This document shows, piece after piece, positions 46,070 to 57,179 of a stretch of DNA of 64,000 nucleotides. The DNA is from Turnera subulata (lineage: Eukaryota; Streptophyta; Magnoliopsida; Malpighiales; Passifloraceae), in contig JAKUCV010005740.1 in NCBI GenBank assembly GCA_028386065.3, positions 1 to 64,000 on the forward strand, read 5' to 3'. Positions within the stretch are counted from its first letter, which is position 1. Every line of letters begins with the position of its first letter. The position numbers and the translations under genes are program-made. Below the pieces are notes generated by a model. The model did no database searches. It was not told the origin of the DNA and saw only the letters and a program-made list of their open reading frames with translations.

Positions 46070-47871
46070 GGGTTAATTACATTTTGACCCCCTGAATTCC
46101 GGTTTATTTTTCACTCACCCCCTGAACTTTTTTTTTCATCAAATGACCACCTGAACTCCCAATTTGATGCAATTAACCACTTCCGTCCATGGGCACATGG
46201 ATCCGTTACTTGCACTAACGGAATATTCCGATGAATGACACGTGGCAGCATCATAGCCGTTCAATATTTTTTTATTATTTTCTAACAAAAAATACAAAAT
46301 AAAAATATTTATACCAAAGAAAATAACTGTTTAATAATTTTGTTTATTTTCCTTTTTCTAAAAAATATAAAATAAAAAGGGAATAATAGAAAAATTAACA
46401 ATTAATTGATAATTATTATTCCCTAAAAATATGGAAAGCTCCCATTAATTGGCATAAAAATAAAAAAATATCTAAATTTTAGGAAATTAATAATTATTAT
46501 ATCATAAAAATATAGAAAGCTCCGATTAATTGGTATAAAAATAAAAAAACCTAAATTATAGGAAATTAATAATTATTATTCCCTAGAAATATGAAAAACC
46601 TAATATTATTTGGTATAAAAATAAAAAAAATCTAAATTTTAGGAAATTAATAATTATTTTTCCCTAAAAATATGGAAAGCTCCCATTAATTAGTATAAAA
46701 ACAAAAAAAAACTAAAATTTAGGAAATTAATAATTATTATTTCATAAAGAAATGGAAAGCTCCCATTAATTGGTATAAAAATAGAAAAATACCTAAATTT
46801 TAGGAAATTAATGATTATTATTAACTAAAAATATGAAAAGCTCCTATTAATTAGTATAAAAGTATAAAAATGCCTAATTTTTAGGAAATTAATAATTATT
46901 GTTCCCTAAAAATATAAAAAAACCATTAATCGTTGAAAAGTTTTATTTTTTATATTTTTAGGGAATAATAAATATTAATTTCATCAAATTTAGGTATTTT
47001 TCTATTTTTAGACCAATTAATGGGAGCTTTTCATATTTTTAGGAAATAATAATCATTAATTTCCTAAAATTTAGGTATTTTTCTATTTTTATACCAATTA
47101 ATGGGAGCTTTTCATATTTTTTAGGGAATAATAATCATTAATTTCCTAAAATTTAGGTATTTTTATATTTTTATACCAATTAATTTGAGCTTTCCATATT
47201 TTTAGGGAATAATAATTATTAATTTCCTAAATTTTAGGATTTTTTATTTTTATACCAATTAATGGGAGCTTTCCATATTTTTAGGGAATAATAATTATTA
47301 ATTTCCTAAATTTAGATATTTTTTTTATACCAAATAATGGGAGGTTTTCATATTTCTAGGGAATAATAATTTTAATTTCCTAGAATTTAGGTTTTTTATT
47401 TTTATACCAATTAATCGGAGCTTTCTATATTTTTATGCAATAATAATTATTAATTTCCTAAAATTTAGGTATTTTTTATTTTTATGCCAATTAATGGAAG
47501 CTTTCCATTTTTTTAGGAAATAATAATTACCAATTAATTGGTAATTTTTTTATTATTTTCTTTTTATTTTGTGTTTTTTTAGAAAATAGAAAGTAAACAA
47601 AATTATTAAATAGTTATTTTCTTTGGTATAAATATTTTTATTTCGTATTTTTTGTTAAAAAATAATAAAAAATTATTGAACGGCTATGATGCTGCCACGT
47701 GTCATTCATCGGAATATTCCGTTAGTGCAAGTAACGGAATCCATGTGTCCATGGACGGAAGTGGTTAATTGCATCAAATTGGGAATTCAGGTGGTCATTT
47801 AACGAAAAAAAAAGTTCAGGGGGTGAGTGAAAAATAAACTAGAATTCAGGAGGTCAAAATGTAATTAACCC
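46070..47871. mobile_element. Fold-back MULE built of mirrored tandem repeats
   Basis: Ends GGGTTAATTACATTTTGACC and its inverted copy. The 10-bp flanks GGCTCAAGGC at 46060-46069 and 47872-47881 are identical (a 9-10 bp MULE TSD). The outer arms of about 240 bp are near-perfect inverted copies, including ATTCCGTTAGTGCAAGTAAC. Inside, an ~80-bp unit (CCCTAAAAATATGGAAAGCT ... GGAAATTAATAATTATTATT) is repeated about six times one way (46430-46920) and six to seven times the other way (46960-47530). The whole 1.8 kb is therefore one long hairpin. It has no coding capacity. It lies near the 3' end of LINE-3. Confidence 0.92.
46430..47530. repeat. Mirrored ~80-bp tandem repeat arrays
   Basis: Left-array units repeat AAAGCTCCCATTAATTGGTA and TAGGAAATTAATAATTATTA at 75-82 bp spacing. 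The right array repeats the reverse complement (TACCAATTAATGGGAGCTTT). The arrays meet at about 46930. Confidence 0.9.
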
Positions 47872-47881
47872 GGCTCAAGGC

Positions 47882-48053
47882 CTATTATAGAAGAATTACG
47901 TGATCGAGGGCGTGCCACGTTCGTAGTGTCAACATGTAACAAAGATAAACAAGAAACAAGAGCAGAGTCTAAATAATGATAACCAAGGCCATATGAGCTG
48001 TCCAGATGAGCCAACAAATTGGCCACCATGTTTGCCTCGCTCTAGGCATGAAC
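47882..48053 (-). pseudogene. LINE-3 ORF2 terminal segment between MULE and Copia
   Basis: Minus strand reads REANMVANLLAHLDSSYGLG and continues YLDSALVSCLSLLHV, the RNase H tail. It ends at GGCCTTGAGCC, which rejoins the LINE 3' end beyond the MULE. Confidence 0.75.
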
Positions 48054-48215
48054 TAAAAGGTTGAATGCCAGGATACCTTTGTCAAGCAATCCTGATGTGT
48101 TTATATTGACATTAGCAGATGGGTATGGTGAACAGTTACAAGGAGTCTTATCACAATTTGAAAATGAAAAACATTCTCTCCATCAATTAACTAATCTTAA
48201 TCCTTATTATTATTA
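48054..48215 (-). repeat. 3' LTR of the Copia element
   Basis: 162 bp, about 90% like the 5' LTR by eye. Preceded on the minus strand by the polypurine tract. Confidence 0.88.
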
Positions 48216-48429
48216 CTCCCCCTCAATTTGAGGGTAGTACGTGCAACTAAACTCAAATTGTCCCGAAGCATTTTGAATGCTGAAGCCGAAAGGGATTTAG
48301 TGAAAATGTTCGCGAGTTGCTGGGATGCATCGACATGAATGACCTGAATGCGACCCTGCTGGATCCTTTCTCAGATAAAATGGAGATCAATCTCCAGATG
48401 CTTAGTCCGTTGATGCTGAACCGGGTTGT

Positions 48430-49900
48430 TCACCGAGAACGTAGCTGACAGGTTGTCACAGTGAATGGGAATAGGTTAAAGAAATGGAATGCGTAACTCA
48501 GGCAGCAAGTGATGCAACCAGAAAACTTCACCACCAACACTAGCAAGGGCCCTATATTCTGATTTGAGCTACTTCGTGAGATAGTGGGTTGTTTCTTTGC
48601 TGTCCAGGAGATTAAGTTCCCGCCAAGAAACACACAATAACCGGTAGTTGAGCGCCTGGTGTCCAAACAGCCAACCCAATCAGCATCACTATAGGCAACT
48701 AAATGCCGAATAGAAGTTGGTCGAAGAAGAAAACCATGGCTGCGGGTACCAACAAGATAACGAAGCACTCTCTTAACGGCTTTCCAGTGTTCAGTGGTGG
48801 GAGCATGCATGAATTGACATACCGAGTTGACAGCATAAGAAATGTCTGGCCTCGTGAAAGAGAGGTATTGTAGAGCACCTACAATACTTCGATACTGGTG
48901 CTACTCCTCGGCAGATAGAAGAACATCGTGCTGAACAGAGAGCGCCTGAGCACCTACAATACTTCGATACTGGTGCTACTCCTCGGCAGATAGAAGAACA
49001 TCGTGCTGAACAGAGAGCTCCTGTTTTGGCTGCATGGGGGTGGATATAGGCTTCAAGTCTATGAAACTAGACCTTTCCAGGATCACTTCTAGGTACCTCT
49101 ATTGATGTAGGAAAAGACCATCAGAAACTAGATCAACCTGGATACCAAGAAAGTAGTGCAAAGTTTCGAGGTCTAACATAGAGAACTTGTGCTCAAGAAT
49201 AGCTACCAAATGTTGCAAGAGCACCTGAGAAGAGGCAGTCAAGATTATATCTTCAGCATAAAGCAATAAACAGACCATGCCCCAGGATGAGTGTAAAGTG
49301 AACAGAGAAGCATCAGAGTGACAAACACGAGATTCCTGATTCTGTAAAAAGGTAGCAAAACATTGGTACTAGGCACGCGGCGCCTGTTTCAAACCATACA
49401 ATGCACGATGGAGTTTACAAGCATAATTAGGTTTAGATGGATCCTCAAAACCGGGGGGTTGTTTCATATAGGCCTCTTCGCGCAAAAAACCATTTTAAAA
49501 GGCATTTTTAACGTCTAATTGATGAATCCCTCATCCCTGAGAAACAACAAGAGTAAGAACAGTGCGGATGGTGGCGGGCTTCACAACCGGGCTATAGGTT
49601 TCACCATAATCCTGTCCGGCTTATTGGGTGTAGCCTTGAGCCACAAGGCGTGCCTTGTGTCTTGCCAAGCTGCCATCAGCATTATATTTGAGGCGATATA
49701 CCCAACAGGAGCCGACAATATTGATAGAAGAAGATGGTGGTGGGACTAAGGTCCAAGTATTATTTTGTAAAAGAGCCTAGTATTCATCCAACATGGCATG
49801 GCGCCAACACTCATCCTTTGAGGCTTGCTTGTAGGTGCGAGGTTCAGTGGGGGGGTGTTAACTGATGCCAAAAAAGTGTATTTGGGGTTTGGTTTTTTGA
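48430..49900 (-). pseudogene. Copia reverse transcriptase-RNase H, decayed
   Basis: Minus-strand frames, with stops: [81 protein letters not shown]. The active-site box reads LLYAEDIIL, where an intact element would have a Y/F-x-DD box. RNase H follows ([40 protein letters not shown]). A 75-bp tandem duplication interrupts it at 48873-49022. Confidence 0.85.
48873..49022. repeat. 75-bp tandem duplication in Copia RT
   Basis: GAGCACCTACAATACTTCG begins at 48873 and at 48948. The two 75-bp copies are almost identical, so 25 codons are repeated in frame. Confidence 0.92.
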
Positions 49901-50222
49901 TCCCATCCCATAAACGGGTCCTCATGGGATGGAGGGGCGGATTGGTAGGTAAGGGAGGTGTATCGGATAAAGGTTGATTAATTCGAGTAGGAGGAGAAGT
50001 ATCTGTATAAAGTGGTTGTATGTTAGGTGAAGAGGAGTGTCGAGTTGGATCAGGAAAGCGATCGATAGAGGATGAGGCTGTTGGTGAAAGAAGATTGGTA
50101 GAGTTGGATACGGGTAAGGGTTTTGGAGGTAAAGAAGTCTCGGTGGAACTAGAATTCTTGCGTGTTGGGTATACATACCTATCAGGAGTAGAAGATAATG
50201 ATGGAACCAGTATCTGGGGTAT

Positions 50223-51241
50223 TCAAAAAATAAGAGAAGGATCAAAAGATTTGGTAGATTTATGAGAAGTAGTAGGACCCAGACTCTGAAAAGGAAAATG
50301 ATCTTCATTAAAAACCACATTGCGCGATATGACTACCTTGTGAGAAGTAGGATGCAAACACCGAAACCCTTTATGATGAGGGGAGACACCTATAAAAACA
50401 TGGAGATCAAAACGGGGCGAAAGTTTGTGGGTAGTGGGACTCATATTAAGTGGATAGCATGCACAGCCAAAAGTCTTGACAAGATCGAAACTGGGAGAGC
50501 GACCATATAGGATAGAAAAGGGACTTGCCCATCACAGGGAAACATGAGGAATCCTGTTATGAATATAGCTGACATAATACAAAGCCTCCACCCAAAAAGA
50601 AGATGGTAGATTTGCGTGAAATAAAATAGAGCGAATGGAGTTGAGTAGTGAACTGTGTTTCCTCTCAGCCATGCCATTTTGTGGATGGCTGTAAGGACAT
50701 GAAATGTGACGGAGAATTCCATGTTGTGCTAAAAAAGAATCAAAGGAAGCATTACAGAATTCACCACCACCGTCACTTTAAAGAAAACGAATTGTAGTAT
50801 TAAACTGAGTCTTAATTTTAGCATGTAATTGTTTAAACTTCAAAAACACTTCACTTTTAAAACGTAAAGGATAAATCCAACATAACTTAGAATATTCATC
50901 AAGAAAAAGGACATAATATTTATAACCACTAACAAAGGTAACAGGATAAGTCCAGACGTCACAATGAACAACATAAAATAACCCTAAACACGGTTCCACA
51001 GAAGTGTGATAGGGTAACTATGTTTGTTTTCCAAGCTGACACGCATGACAGAAATCATTTTTATTAAAAGAAGAACATAATGAAGGAAATTGAGCATGAA
51101 ATTGGCACATAACAGGAGCACCCGGGTGACACAAACGACGATGCCAAACAAAACTTGAGACACGACTGTGAAAAAAAGCTTGGTGGATAGTACGTGGATC
51201 AGAAGCTGGAATGGATATGGAATAATGAGAACCTGGATCAT
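50223..51241 (-). pseudogene. Copia integrase, decayed
   Basis: Minus-strand pieces: FCHACQLGKQ (zinc-binding end), EPCLGLFYVVHCDVWTYPV with the first Asp, YKYYVLFLDEYSKLCWIYPL, FKQLHAKIKTQFNTTIRFL, SDGGGEF with the second Asp, CPYSHPQNGMAERKH with the catalytic Glu. The C-terminal domain ends SHKVVISRNVVFNEDHFPF. Frameshifts separate them. Confidence 0.85.
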
Positions 51242-51294
51242 TGCACCAAATCCGTTGGTAAGGGAGAGGACCCTTCACAGAAAAACCAAAGGAA

Positions 51295-52663
51295 TCAAAT
51301 GGAATTATCATAGGCAAAACGTTTGACAGAAATGAGATTTTTGGTGAGTTTGGGAACAATATGAACATCAAGGAGAACAAAGGAAGAATCACCAACAAAG
51401 AAAACTTTGGTACCGATATGAGTAATTTCAAGGAACATACCATCGCCAACCTGAATGGCATCCGTCCCTGTATACTCGACAAATGAATCAAGGGAGGAAG
51501 TGGAGTTGGTCTTGTGACTGGGGGCGTCGGTGTCATCAAACCAGCAGGGCTGTCGTTGCTTATGGACACCGGTAAAGATGCGTTGTGGATAATGCTTGGC
51601 TGTGTGGTTATAACCATCACAGAGTTGACACTTAAACAAAGGAGCACCCAACACGGATGGAGAAGACAAGGAGGATGAACGAGGCGGGTTTGTATGAGTG
51701 TACAATGGGGAGGATGGGCGTGCTTGATAGTTCGAATTTTTGGACTGGTAGTTCTTAAAATTTGGCTTGGACTGGGAAGAATTGGAGGAAGAGTTCCATG
51801 GTGGCCCAAACAAATTGGATCCACCTCGACCACCGCGACCACCACGCCCACCTCTGCCTTTAGTGTTTGTAAAAAAAGCCTGAGAGAAATCTGGAGAGAC
51901 AACAGAATTGGAAGTAGATTTGGACTTACGGGTTTCTTGAGCCAAAAACATAGACCGAAGCTGATAAAAAGAAGGAAGAGGAGTTTTAGATGTGAGAAGA
52001 GTAGCCAGATCATCATAATCATCAGGAAGACCATCAAGAATTTGCATAATGATATCATCATCACTGACACGACGACCTATAGACTCGAGATTGTCAACAA
52101 TGCGACGAACAGAAAAGAGATATTCAGACATGGACTTAGACCCATTTTTAGAAGTAACAAAAAGGCAGTTCTATATTCCATGTAACGGGCTTAAACCTGA
52201 TCATGAAAGAGTTGTTCAATGAACAACCATACTTCTCGCGTAGTAGGAAAAGACCCTGGGCACACAATGTGATCAAAATATCAGGATTAATAGTGGCATA
52301 AATCCACGTAACAAGAGTGTTATCAATCTGATACCATTGAGTAAAAAGAGGGTTTGGAGATGGAGAAGTGTCTGGTTCCTCAAAAGAGAGAAAGGGTTCA
52401 GGAGCAATACCAGTTCCATCAATATGCGCTAAAACCTGATGAGATGCAAACACAGTGTAGAGAAGGCTTTGCCACACCAAGAAATTGCTAAAGTCAAGAA
52501 CAGCAGCAACATAGTTCCTAATGTTGCTAACCGAAAAAACTGAATGCACAGAGGAGGATAATGGTGCTGTCGCAGTTGGAAGAGAAGAGGTGGAAGAAGA
52601 CGCACTTGAACTAGAGAGAGTAGAGGGAGAGGTTGAAGGTGAAGATGAGGGTGAGGAAACCAT
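51295..52663 (-). pseudogene. Copia gag-protease, decayed
   Basis: Starts at the ATG at 52663 (MVSSPSSSPSTSPST). An earlier ATG at 52708 lies inside the PBS. UBN2-type gag: FSVSNIRNYVAAVLDFSNFL, QILDGLPDDYDDLATLL, Gly-Arg stretch GRGGRGGRGGRGG. The zinc knuckle CQLCDGYNHTAKHY has lost its last Cys. The protease motif reads DDTDAPSHKTN instead of D-S/T-G-A, so its catalytic triplet is lost. A frameshift near 52148 separates the two gag halves. Confidence 0.88.
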
Positions 52664-52707
52664 AGTAATGGAAAAATTTTGTTTTAAAGGATGATGCTCC
52701 GCTACCA

Positions 52708-52869
52708 TAAAAGGTTGAATGCCAAGATGCCTTTGTTAAGCAATCCTTATGTGTTTATATTGACATTAGCAGATGAGTATGCTGAACAGTTATAAGGAGC
52801 CTTATCACAATTTGAAAATGAAAAACATTATTTCTATCAATTAAATAATCTTAATCCTTATCTCTATTA
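52708..52869 (-). repeat. 5' LTR of the Copia element
   Basis: 162 bp, directly followed on the minus strand by the PBS. Confidence 0.88.
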
Positions 52870-52874
52870 TGAAC

Positions 52875-53127
52875 TAGTACCACTTCCCAGTCACTAACGA
52901 GCCATTGCTGGATGGAAGAGAAAAAAGAAGCGTATCTTGCAGGAGCAGCCTTCCTGCCCAATACCACATCCGCTACAGATTTGCAATCAGATTCCACCTC
53001 CAGCCTACAACAACCAAGGGTCCAAGCTATTGATAACCCATCCAAAAGACCTCAACATTCAGCCATAAGAGCACTGCCAGTGCCAATCATGTGGATAAAA
53101 CCCCTACCCACGTACCATTTGTATCTC
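52875..53127 (-). pseudogene. LINE-3 RNase H-like segment above the Copia insertion
   Basis: Minus strand from 53127: WYVGRGFIHMIGTGSALMAE, WGLLDGLSIAWTLG, CCRLEVESDCKSVADVVLG, YASFFSSIQQWLVSDWEVVL. This is RVT_3-type RNase H (E..A...GL..A...G, .EESD). The element starts here, 5'-truncated at the TSD. Confidence 0.85.
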
Positions 53128-53142
53128 GAATTACTATAAACT

Positions 53143-53446
53143 TTGAAAAAGTTTCAAAAAACATTAAAGAAAACTTGATTAATATAAAAAGTCAATGTTG
53201 CAATTCAATTGCTAACAGAAGTGTTGAACAAAAAAAATTATAGAAAAAAATTATTGAAAAAATACAAAATCTACATAAATTATGAAACTGGAAAAGCATA
53301 TTAAAAAAAATACTTACCCCTTATAAAACCTTCTAAGATCTAAAATTATTTCACTTCTTAACCACTAAAAAATTTAGGGCCCACATGTCAACAATTTGAT
53401 GAAAGAGAAGGAACGAGTAATTTGTATAAATTTTGAGAAAAGATCA
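53143..53446. other. AT-rich spacer
   Basis: No gene or repeat end recognised between the LINE-3 TSD and the hAT-like element. Confidence 0.5.
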
Positions 53447-53454
53447 TGTCTAAT

Positions 53455-55223
53455 TAGACTTGGCAATTCATGTTGTTGTGTCGGATTCGTGTCGGGTTAA
53501 ACATGTAAACGGGTTCTAATTTCTCATCCCGACCCAACAAATTTAAGGTTTAATGGTATAAATGGTACCCCGAGTTGTTTAAATTCGTCAATTGTATACC
53601 CCGACTTTTTTTCCCGTCAATTATATACCTGTACTTTTAAAATTTGGTCAATTGTGTACCCCGGGCAGCATTTTGATGATGTGGCATGCTGCCCGCAAAT
53701 AATTTGTGTTAGTTTGCTCCTTAGATTTCGAATTTAATCATGTAGGTCCATTAGAATTTATACAATTAAGTCCTAAAACTTTATTTATACTCATTCAAAT
53801 CCTTTTTTAGAACGATAATACTATAATGTAAATTTTTAGTGTTATATATAATTATTACTTGTGAAATATTTAATATTGTATTTTTTACATATAATTAAAT
53901 TGATTATATTACTAAATTATAATTAATCACAAAAGAAATTAAAAAATTCAATACTCTTATAAAATGGTCTCCTGTAAAAATAATAATAATAATAATAATT
54001 TATTATATATAGTTAGTTACATCAAATTTAATAATTTTCATATACAATTTAATAGTTGACATTTATTATTTTTGTTTCGCTTAAAATATTTCTTAACTTT
54101 GTAAGTGCTCCTAATTGTTGGCCATGAATTCATTCTTAAAAAGTCATATTATTATGATACATGGTAAGTGGGTCTCCTTTTATATTATTTTCTGAATTTA
54201 AATTCTTATATTGTTAAAATTAATAAAGTAAAACATGTCTTTTATGTATTGAATCATTCAATTAAATTTATTTGATAAATTACTACAATTAGTTAATTTA
54301 ATTGAATGATTCTTATGACTAGGTAATATATACACATTAATTTATAAATATAACTTGTTGTGCATTACAAAACTTATTGTAAAAAAATAATTATATGCTT
54401 ATTACTTTAATAAAAATATTATTATACACTAAAAATAATTTAGGAATCAAATATTGTGTAAATAATAATTACATATAATAGTAAGGATTAACTCTAAATA
54501 ATAAAAAATATATGGACTAAATTATATACTAATAAAAGACTTATATGATTAATTTAAAAACTCAGGGACTAAATTGCTATCCACCATTAATGGGCAGCGC
54601 GCCACGTCATCAAAGGGCTGCCCGAGGTATACAATTGACGCAAACTCACAAAGTACGGGCACATAATTGACGAAAAAAAAAGTCGGGGTATACAATTGAC
54701 GAATTTAAACAACTCGGGGTACCATTTATACCATTAACCCCAAATTTAATAATCGTTTAGTGTCAACCCGTTTATAATTGTGTCGGGTTCGGGTTGACCC
54801 GCGGGTTAATCTATTAATTCTAACAAGTTTACAAATCAATTTAGAGTTTGTCTATTTTGTACAAGTAGTTGTACTTTTTAAGCAAATAAACTTATAATTA
54901 GATTTTTTCATATACTAAATAAAATTATAACTATAGAACAATAATGCAATGAAAATATTTTGAATAATTTTTGTAACTTTTGGCTTACATATTAAAAAAT
55001 TCTCGTATTAAATTAGTAAAATATATATACTTTGAATATAATTGGGTCATAAACAGGTAGTCATCAGGTTGATGGGTCAACCAGCGACTTGACCTGCTAA
55101 TTTTCTTGTCATGTCGGTTCTACCCATTTAACTAAAAGGGTTAAAAATCTCTGACCTATACCTCCTAATTTCATGTCAGGTTTGTGTCGGGTTGTCGTGT
55201 CGAAACCTGTTTTTCCAGGTTTA
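53455..55223. mobile_element. hAT-like non-autonomous element with nested MULE
   Basis: Tips TAGACTTGGCAA (53455) and the inverted partner TTTTTCCAGGTTTA (ending 55223). The flanking 8-mers TGTCTAAT (53447-53454) and TATCCAAT (55224-55231) agree at six of eight positions, as expected for an old 8-bp hAT TSD. The content is rich in GTGTCGGGTT/AACCCG words. Without the MULE it is about 570 bp. It is the same family as 22014-22392/38361-38460. Confidence 0.72.
53547..54740. mobile_element. Non-autonomous MULE (GGTTTAATGGTATAAATGG family)
   Basis: A perfect 9-bp TSD CAAATTTAA lies at 53538-53546 and 54741-54749. Inverted arms of about 150 bp share ATGGTATAAATGGTACC, AGTTGTTTAAATTCGTCAAT and TGTATACCCCGACTTTTT. 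The arms also carry GATGATGTGGCATGCTGCCC. The AT-rich core has no coding frame. Confidence 0.92.
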
Positions 55224-55231
55224 TATCCAAT

Positions 55232-55750
55232 GAAAAAGTAAAGAAAATTGTTAAAAAAGTAAAGAATTTATATAGGACTAATCACAATTTTCTTCCATGT
55301 GTTTAGGACATTTTAATCCCTTTGTTACAAACGTACATACTAAATTATTTTTCTCCCAATTTTCACTCCAAAAATGCTTATGTGTCAATTTTTTAGTTGA
55401 TATGTAGCCCATATTAAACCAAACCTTCTCAAACCTGAATCAATGAAAAACATTACACATATTGGTTGTCGAAAAAAATTATAAACAATTCAAAAATATA
55501 AAGATGTTAAGAAATTGAAAATAATGGCATATTTTTCCTCGTATAATAACCTTTTAAAGTCATAAAAAATATTATAATACTTTAACCATTACAATTGAAA
55601 GAAATCCAAGTAAATAAATAGAAAGGAAAGAAATTAAATTTTTGAAAAGAATTATTTGTGTCTCATAAAATACAAAAAAAAAATAAATTATAAAAAAATT
55701 ATTGCACTAGATTAACCATAAAAAAAATATATGTAAATTAAAAAAAAAGT
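55232..55750. other. AT-rich spacer
   Basis: No gene or repeat boundary recognised. Confidence 0.5.
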
Positions 55751-57158
55751 TGTAAACATTCAAATTTAGCCCCTAAGATTTATTGGACTTTATATTATAT
55801 TTTAACTTAAAGTTAATTTTATATTGAGTTTTGGACATAGAATAAATTATAAACCCAATTGATGTATTCTAGGGGCCATAAGTTGGTAGCCCACCAAAAA
55901 AAATCTTTTGCAGGTAACTTTGAATTTTGTAGAAATTTCCATTAGATTAAAAATTAAAATTTACCTTTTTCGAAAATATGAAAATGGAAGTGAAGAGTTG
56001 ATTGGGAGCTGATTTGGAGTTAATTGGAGGTAATTAAGATGATAATTGGTCAATCAGTTTGAAGGATTTCGGCCTGACAACTTTGATTACATGCAATTAG
56101 ACAAACTAGGCCGGAATTGTGGAGATTTGGTAAGAAAAATGGTAGAAACACATCCAAGAAAACTGGGGTCAGGCGGTCAAGTAGAATACACTGGCGGACA
56201 AACAGAGAAGACCGGTAGGAACCGACGATTATCATGACATGACCGTCTGGCACCTAACGGTCATGCGTCATTGTCATATGGAAAATCTTTGATTTTCTAT
56301 TATTTTGATCATCTTTTAGTAGTAACCGTTGGATTTCCAGGACAAATACTGACCCTTGATGAGGTCCACGACCTTTAGACTCCTCACACTATAAATATGA
56401 CCCACCATTTCACTCCAAAGGGTTAAGAATTCTCTTTACACACTCCCTATAAGCTTGAGGCTTGGAGAAACTCTATCTCTCTTTTCTCTAAATTCTACTT
56501 TATGTTATTTTGGCGATATTTCCCCGTGGAGTCAGCATTCAGAAGCATATACTTCGAGCTTAGTATCATATTCAAAGTGAAACTTAAGAGCAGAAGGATT
56601 TGCAACATGGTGTACAAACTAAACACACGTGGAACCAAGAAGAAGGGTCTACAAGAGGTAAGTACTCCCTTCCCTTTTAATTTTCTGCCAATTATGTGAT
56701 GCTATTGATGTGATATACATGCTGTTGTGATGCCATGATCCCCTCTTCTTTTTTCCTCCCTTAATTCTTTAGGACTGTGTGGGCTTTGAACACGATCGTT
56801 GGGCCACGTAGGTGGTCTCTAATGGTGGAAAGTCAACCCCAATTTCCTCCCCCGCTATATAGTTTCTTTTTATTTTTTGTATATGTTTTGCTGTGTTGTT
56901 TTGACTGTACACTTGCACACATATCATATGACACATCTTTTATTTAAACTTACACAGTTTCGCCCAAAGGATAGATGAGGCGCTTAACACCTTCCTATGC
57001 GTGACAGATCCTTGAGTCTAGGAATCTCTAGTTAGCAATCAGCTCCTTTTTCAAAAGTAGCTTGGTTTTCTCTGTTTTTTTCAATTTAATGAAATTCGAA
57101 TGGTGACTTCAGGTTTTCAAGTGAGAAGGCCAAAGGGATATTTGGTCAGGTTCTCACA
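55751..57158 (+). mobile_element. Tat-type LTR
   Basis: Begins TGTAAACATTCAAATTTAGC, alignable with TGTGAACACCCAAATTTGG of the LTR at 14065, and ends TTCTCACA. A TATA box (CACTATAAATATG, about 56389) is followed by the conserved GCTTGAGGCTTGGAGAAACT block. Length 1408 bp. The PBS follows at 57161. A TSD cannot be judged because the other end is not present. Confidence 0.72.
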
Positions 57159-57160
57159 AC

Positions 57161-57179
57161 TGGAGACTCCATTAGGGAC
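57161..57179 (+). other. PBS of the Tat-type element
   Basis: TGGAGACTCCATTAGGGAC, two bases after the LTR. It is a diverged form of the tRNA-Arg-type PBS seen intact at 9918-9935. Confidence 0.65.

Larger units (their letters stand above)
48054..52869 (-). mobile_element. Nearly full-length Copia retrotransposon
   Basis: 162-bp LTRs at 52708-52869 (5') and 48054-48215 (3') share AAAAGGTTGAATGCCA and ACAATTTGAAAATGAAAAAC. The TSD TGAAC lies at 48049-48053 and 52870-52874 and interrupts the LINE-3 RNase H frame. PBS TGGTAGCGGAGCATC at 52707-52693. A polypurine tract (minus TTGAGGGGGAG) ends at 48216. Between them the gag-protease-integrase-RT-RNase H order of Ty1/Copia is complete but full of stops and frameshifts. 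LTRs begin and end TA...TA rather than TG...CA. Confidence 0.93.
46041..53127 (-). mobile_element. LINE-3, 5'-truncated, split by a MULE and a Copia element
   Basis: A perfect 15-bp TSD GAATTACTATAAACT lies at 46026-46040 and 53128-53142. A poly-A tail (minus strand CCAAAAAAAA) abuts the lower copy. After removing the MULE and Copia insertions only about 450 bp remains. It encodes the C-terminal RNase H-like end of L1 ORF2: LDGLSIAWTLGCCRLEVESD, CKSVADVVLG, QQWLVSDWEVVLV and, below the Copia element, REANMVANLLAHLDSSYGL. Confidence 0.92.
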
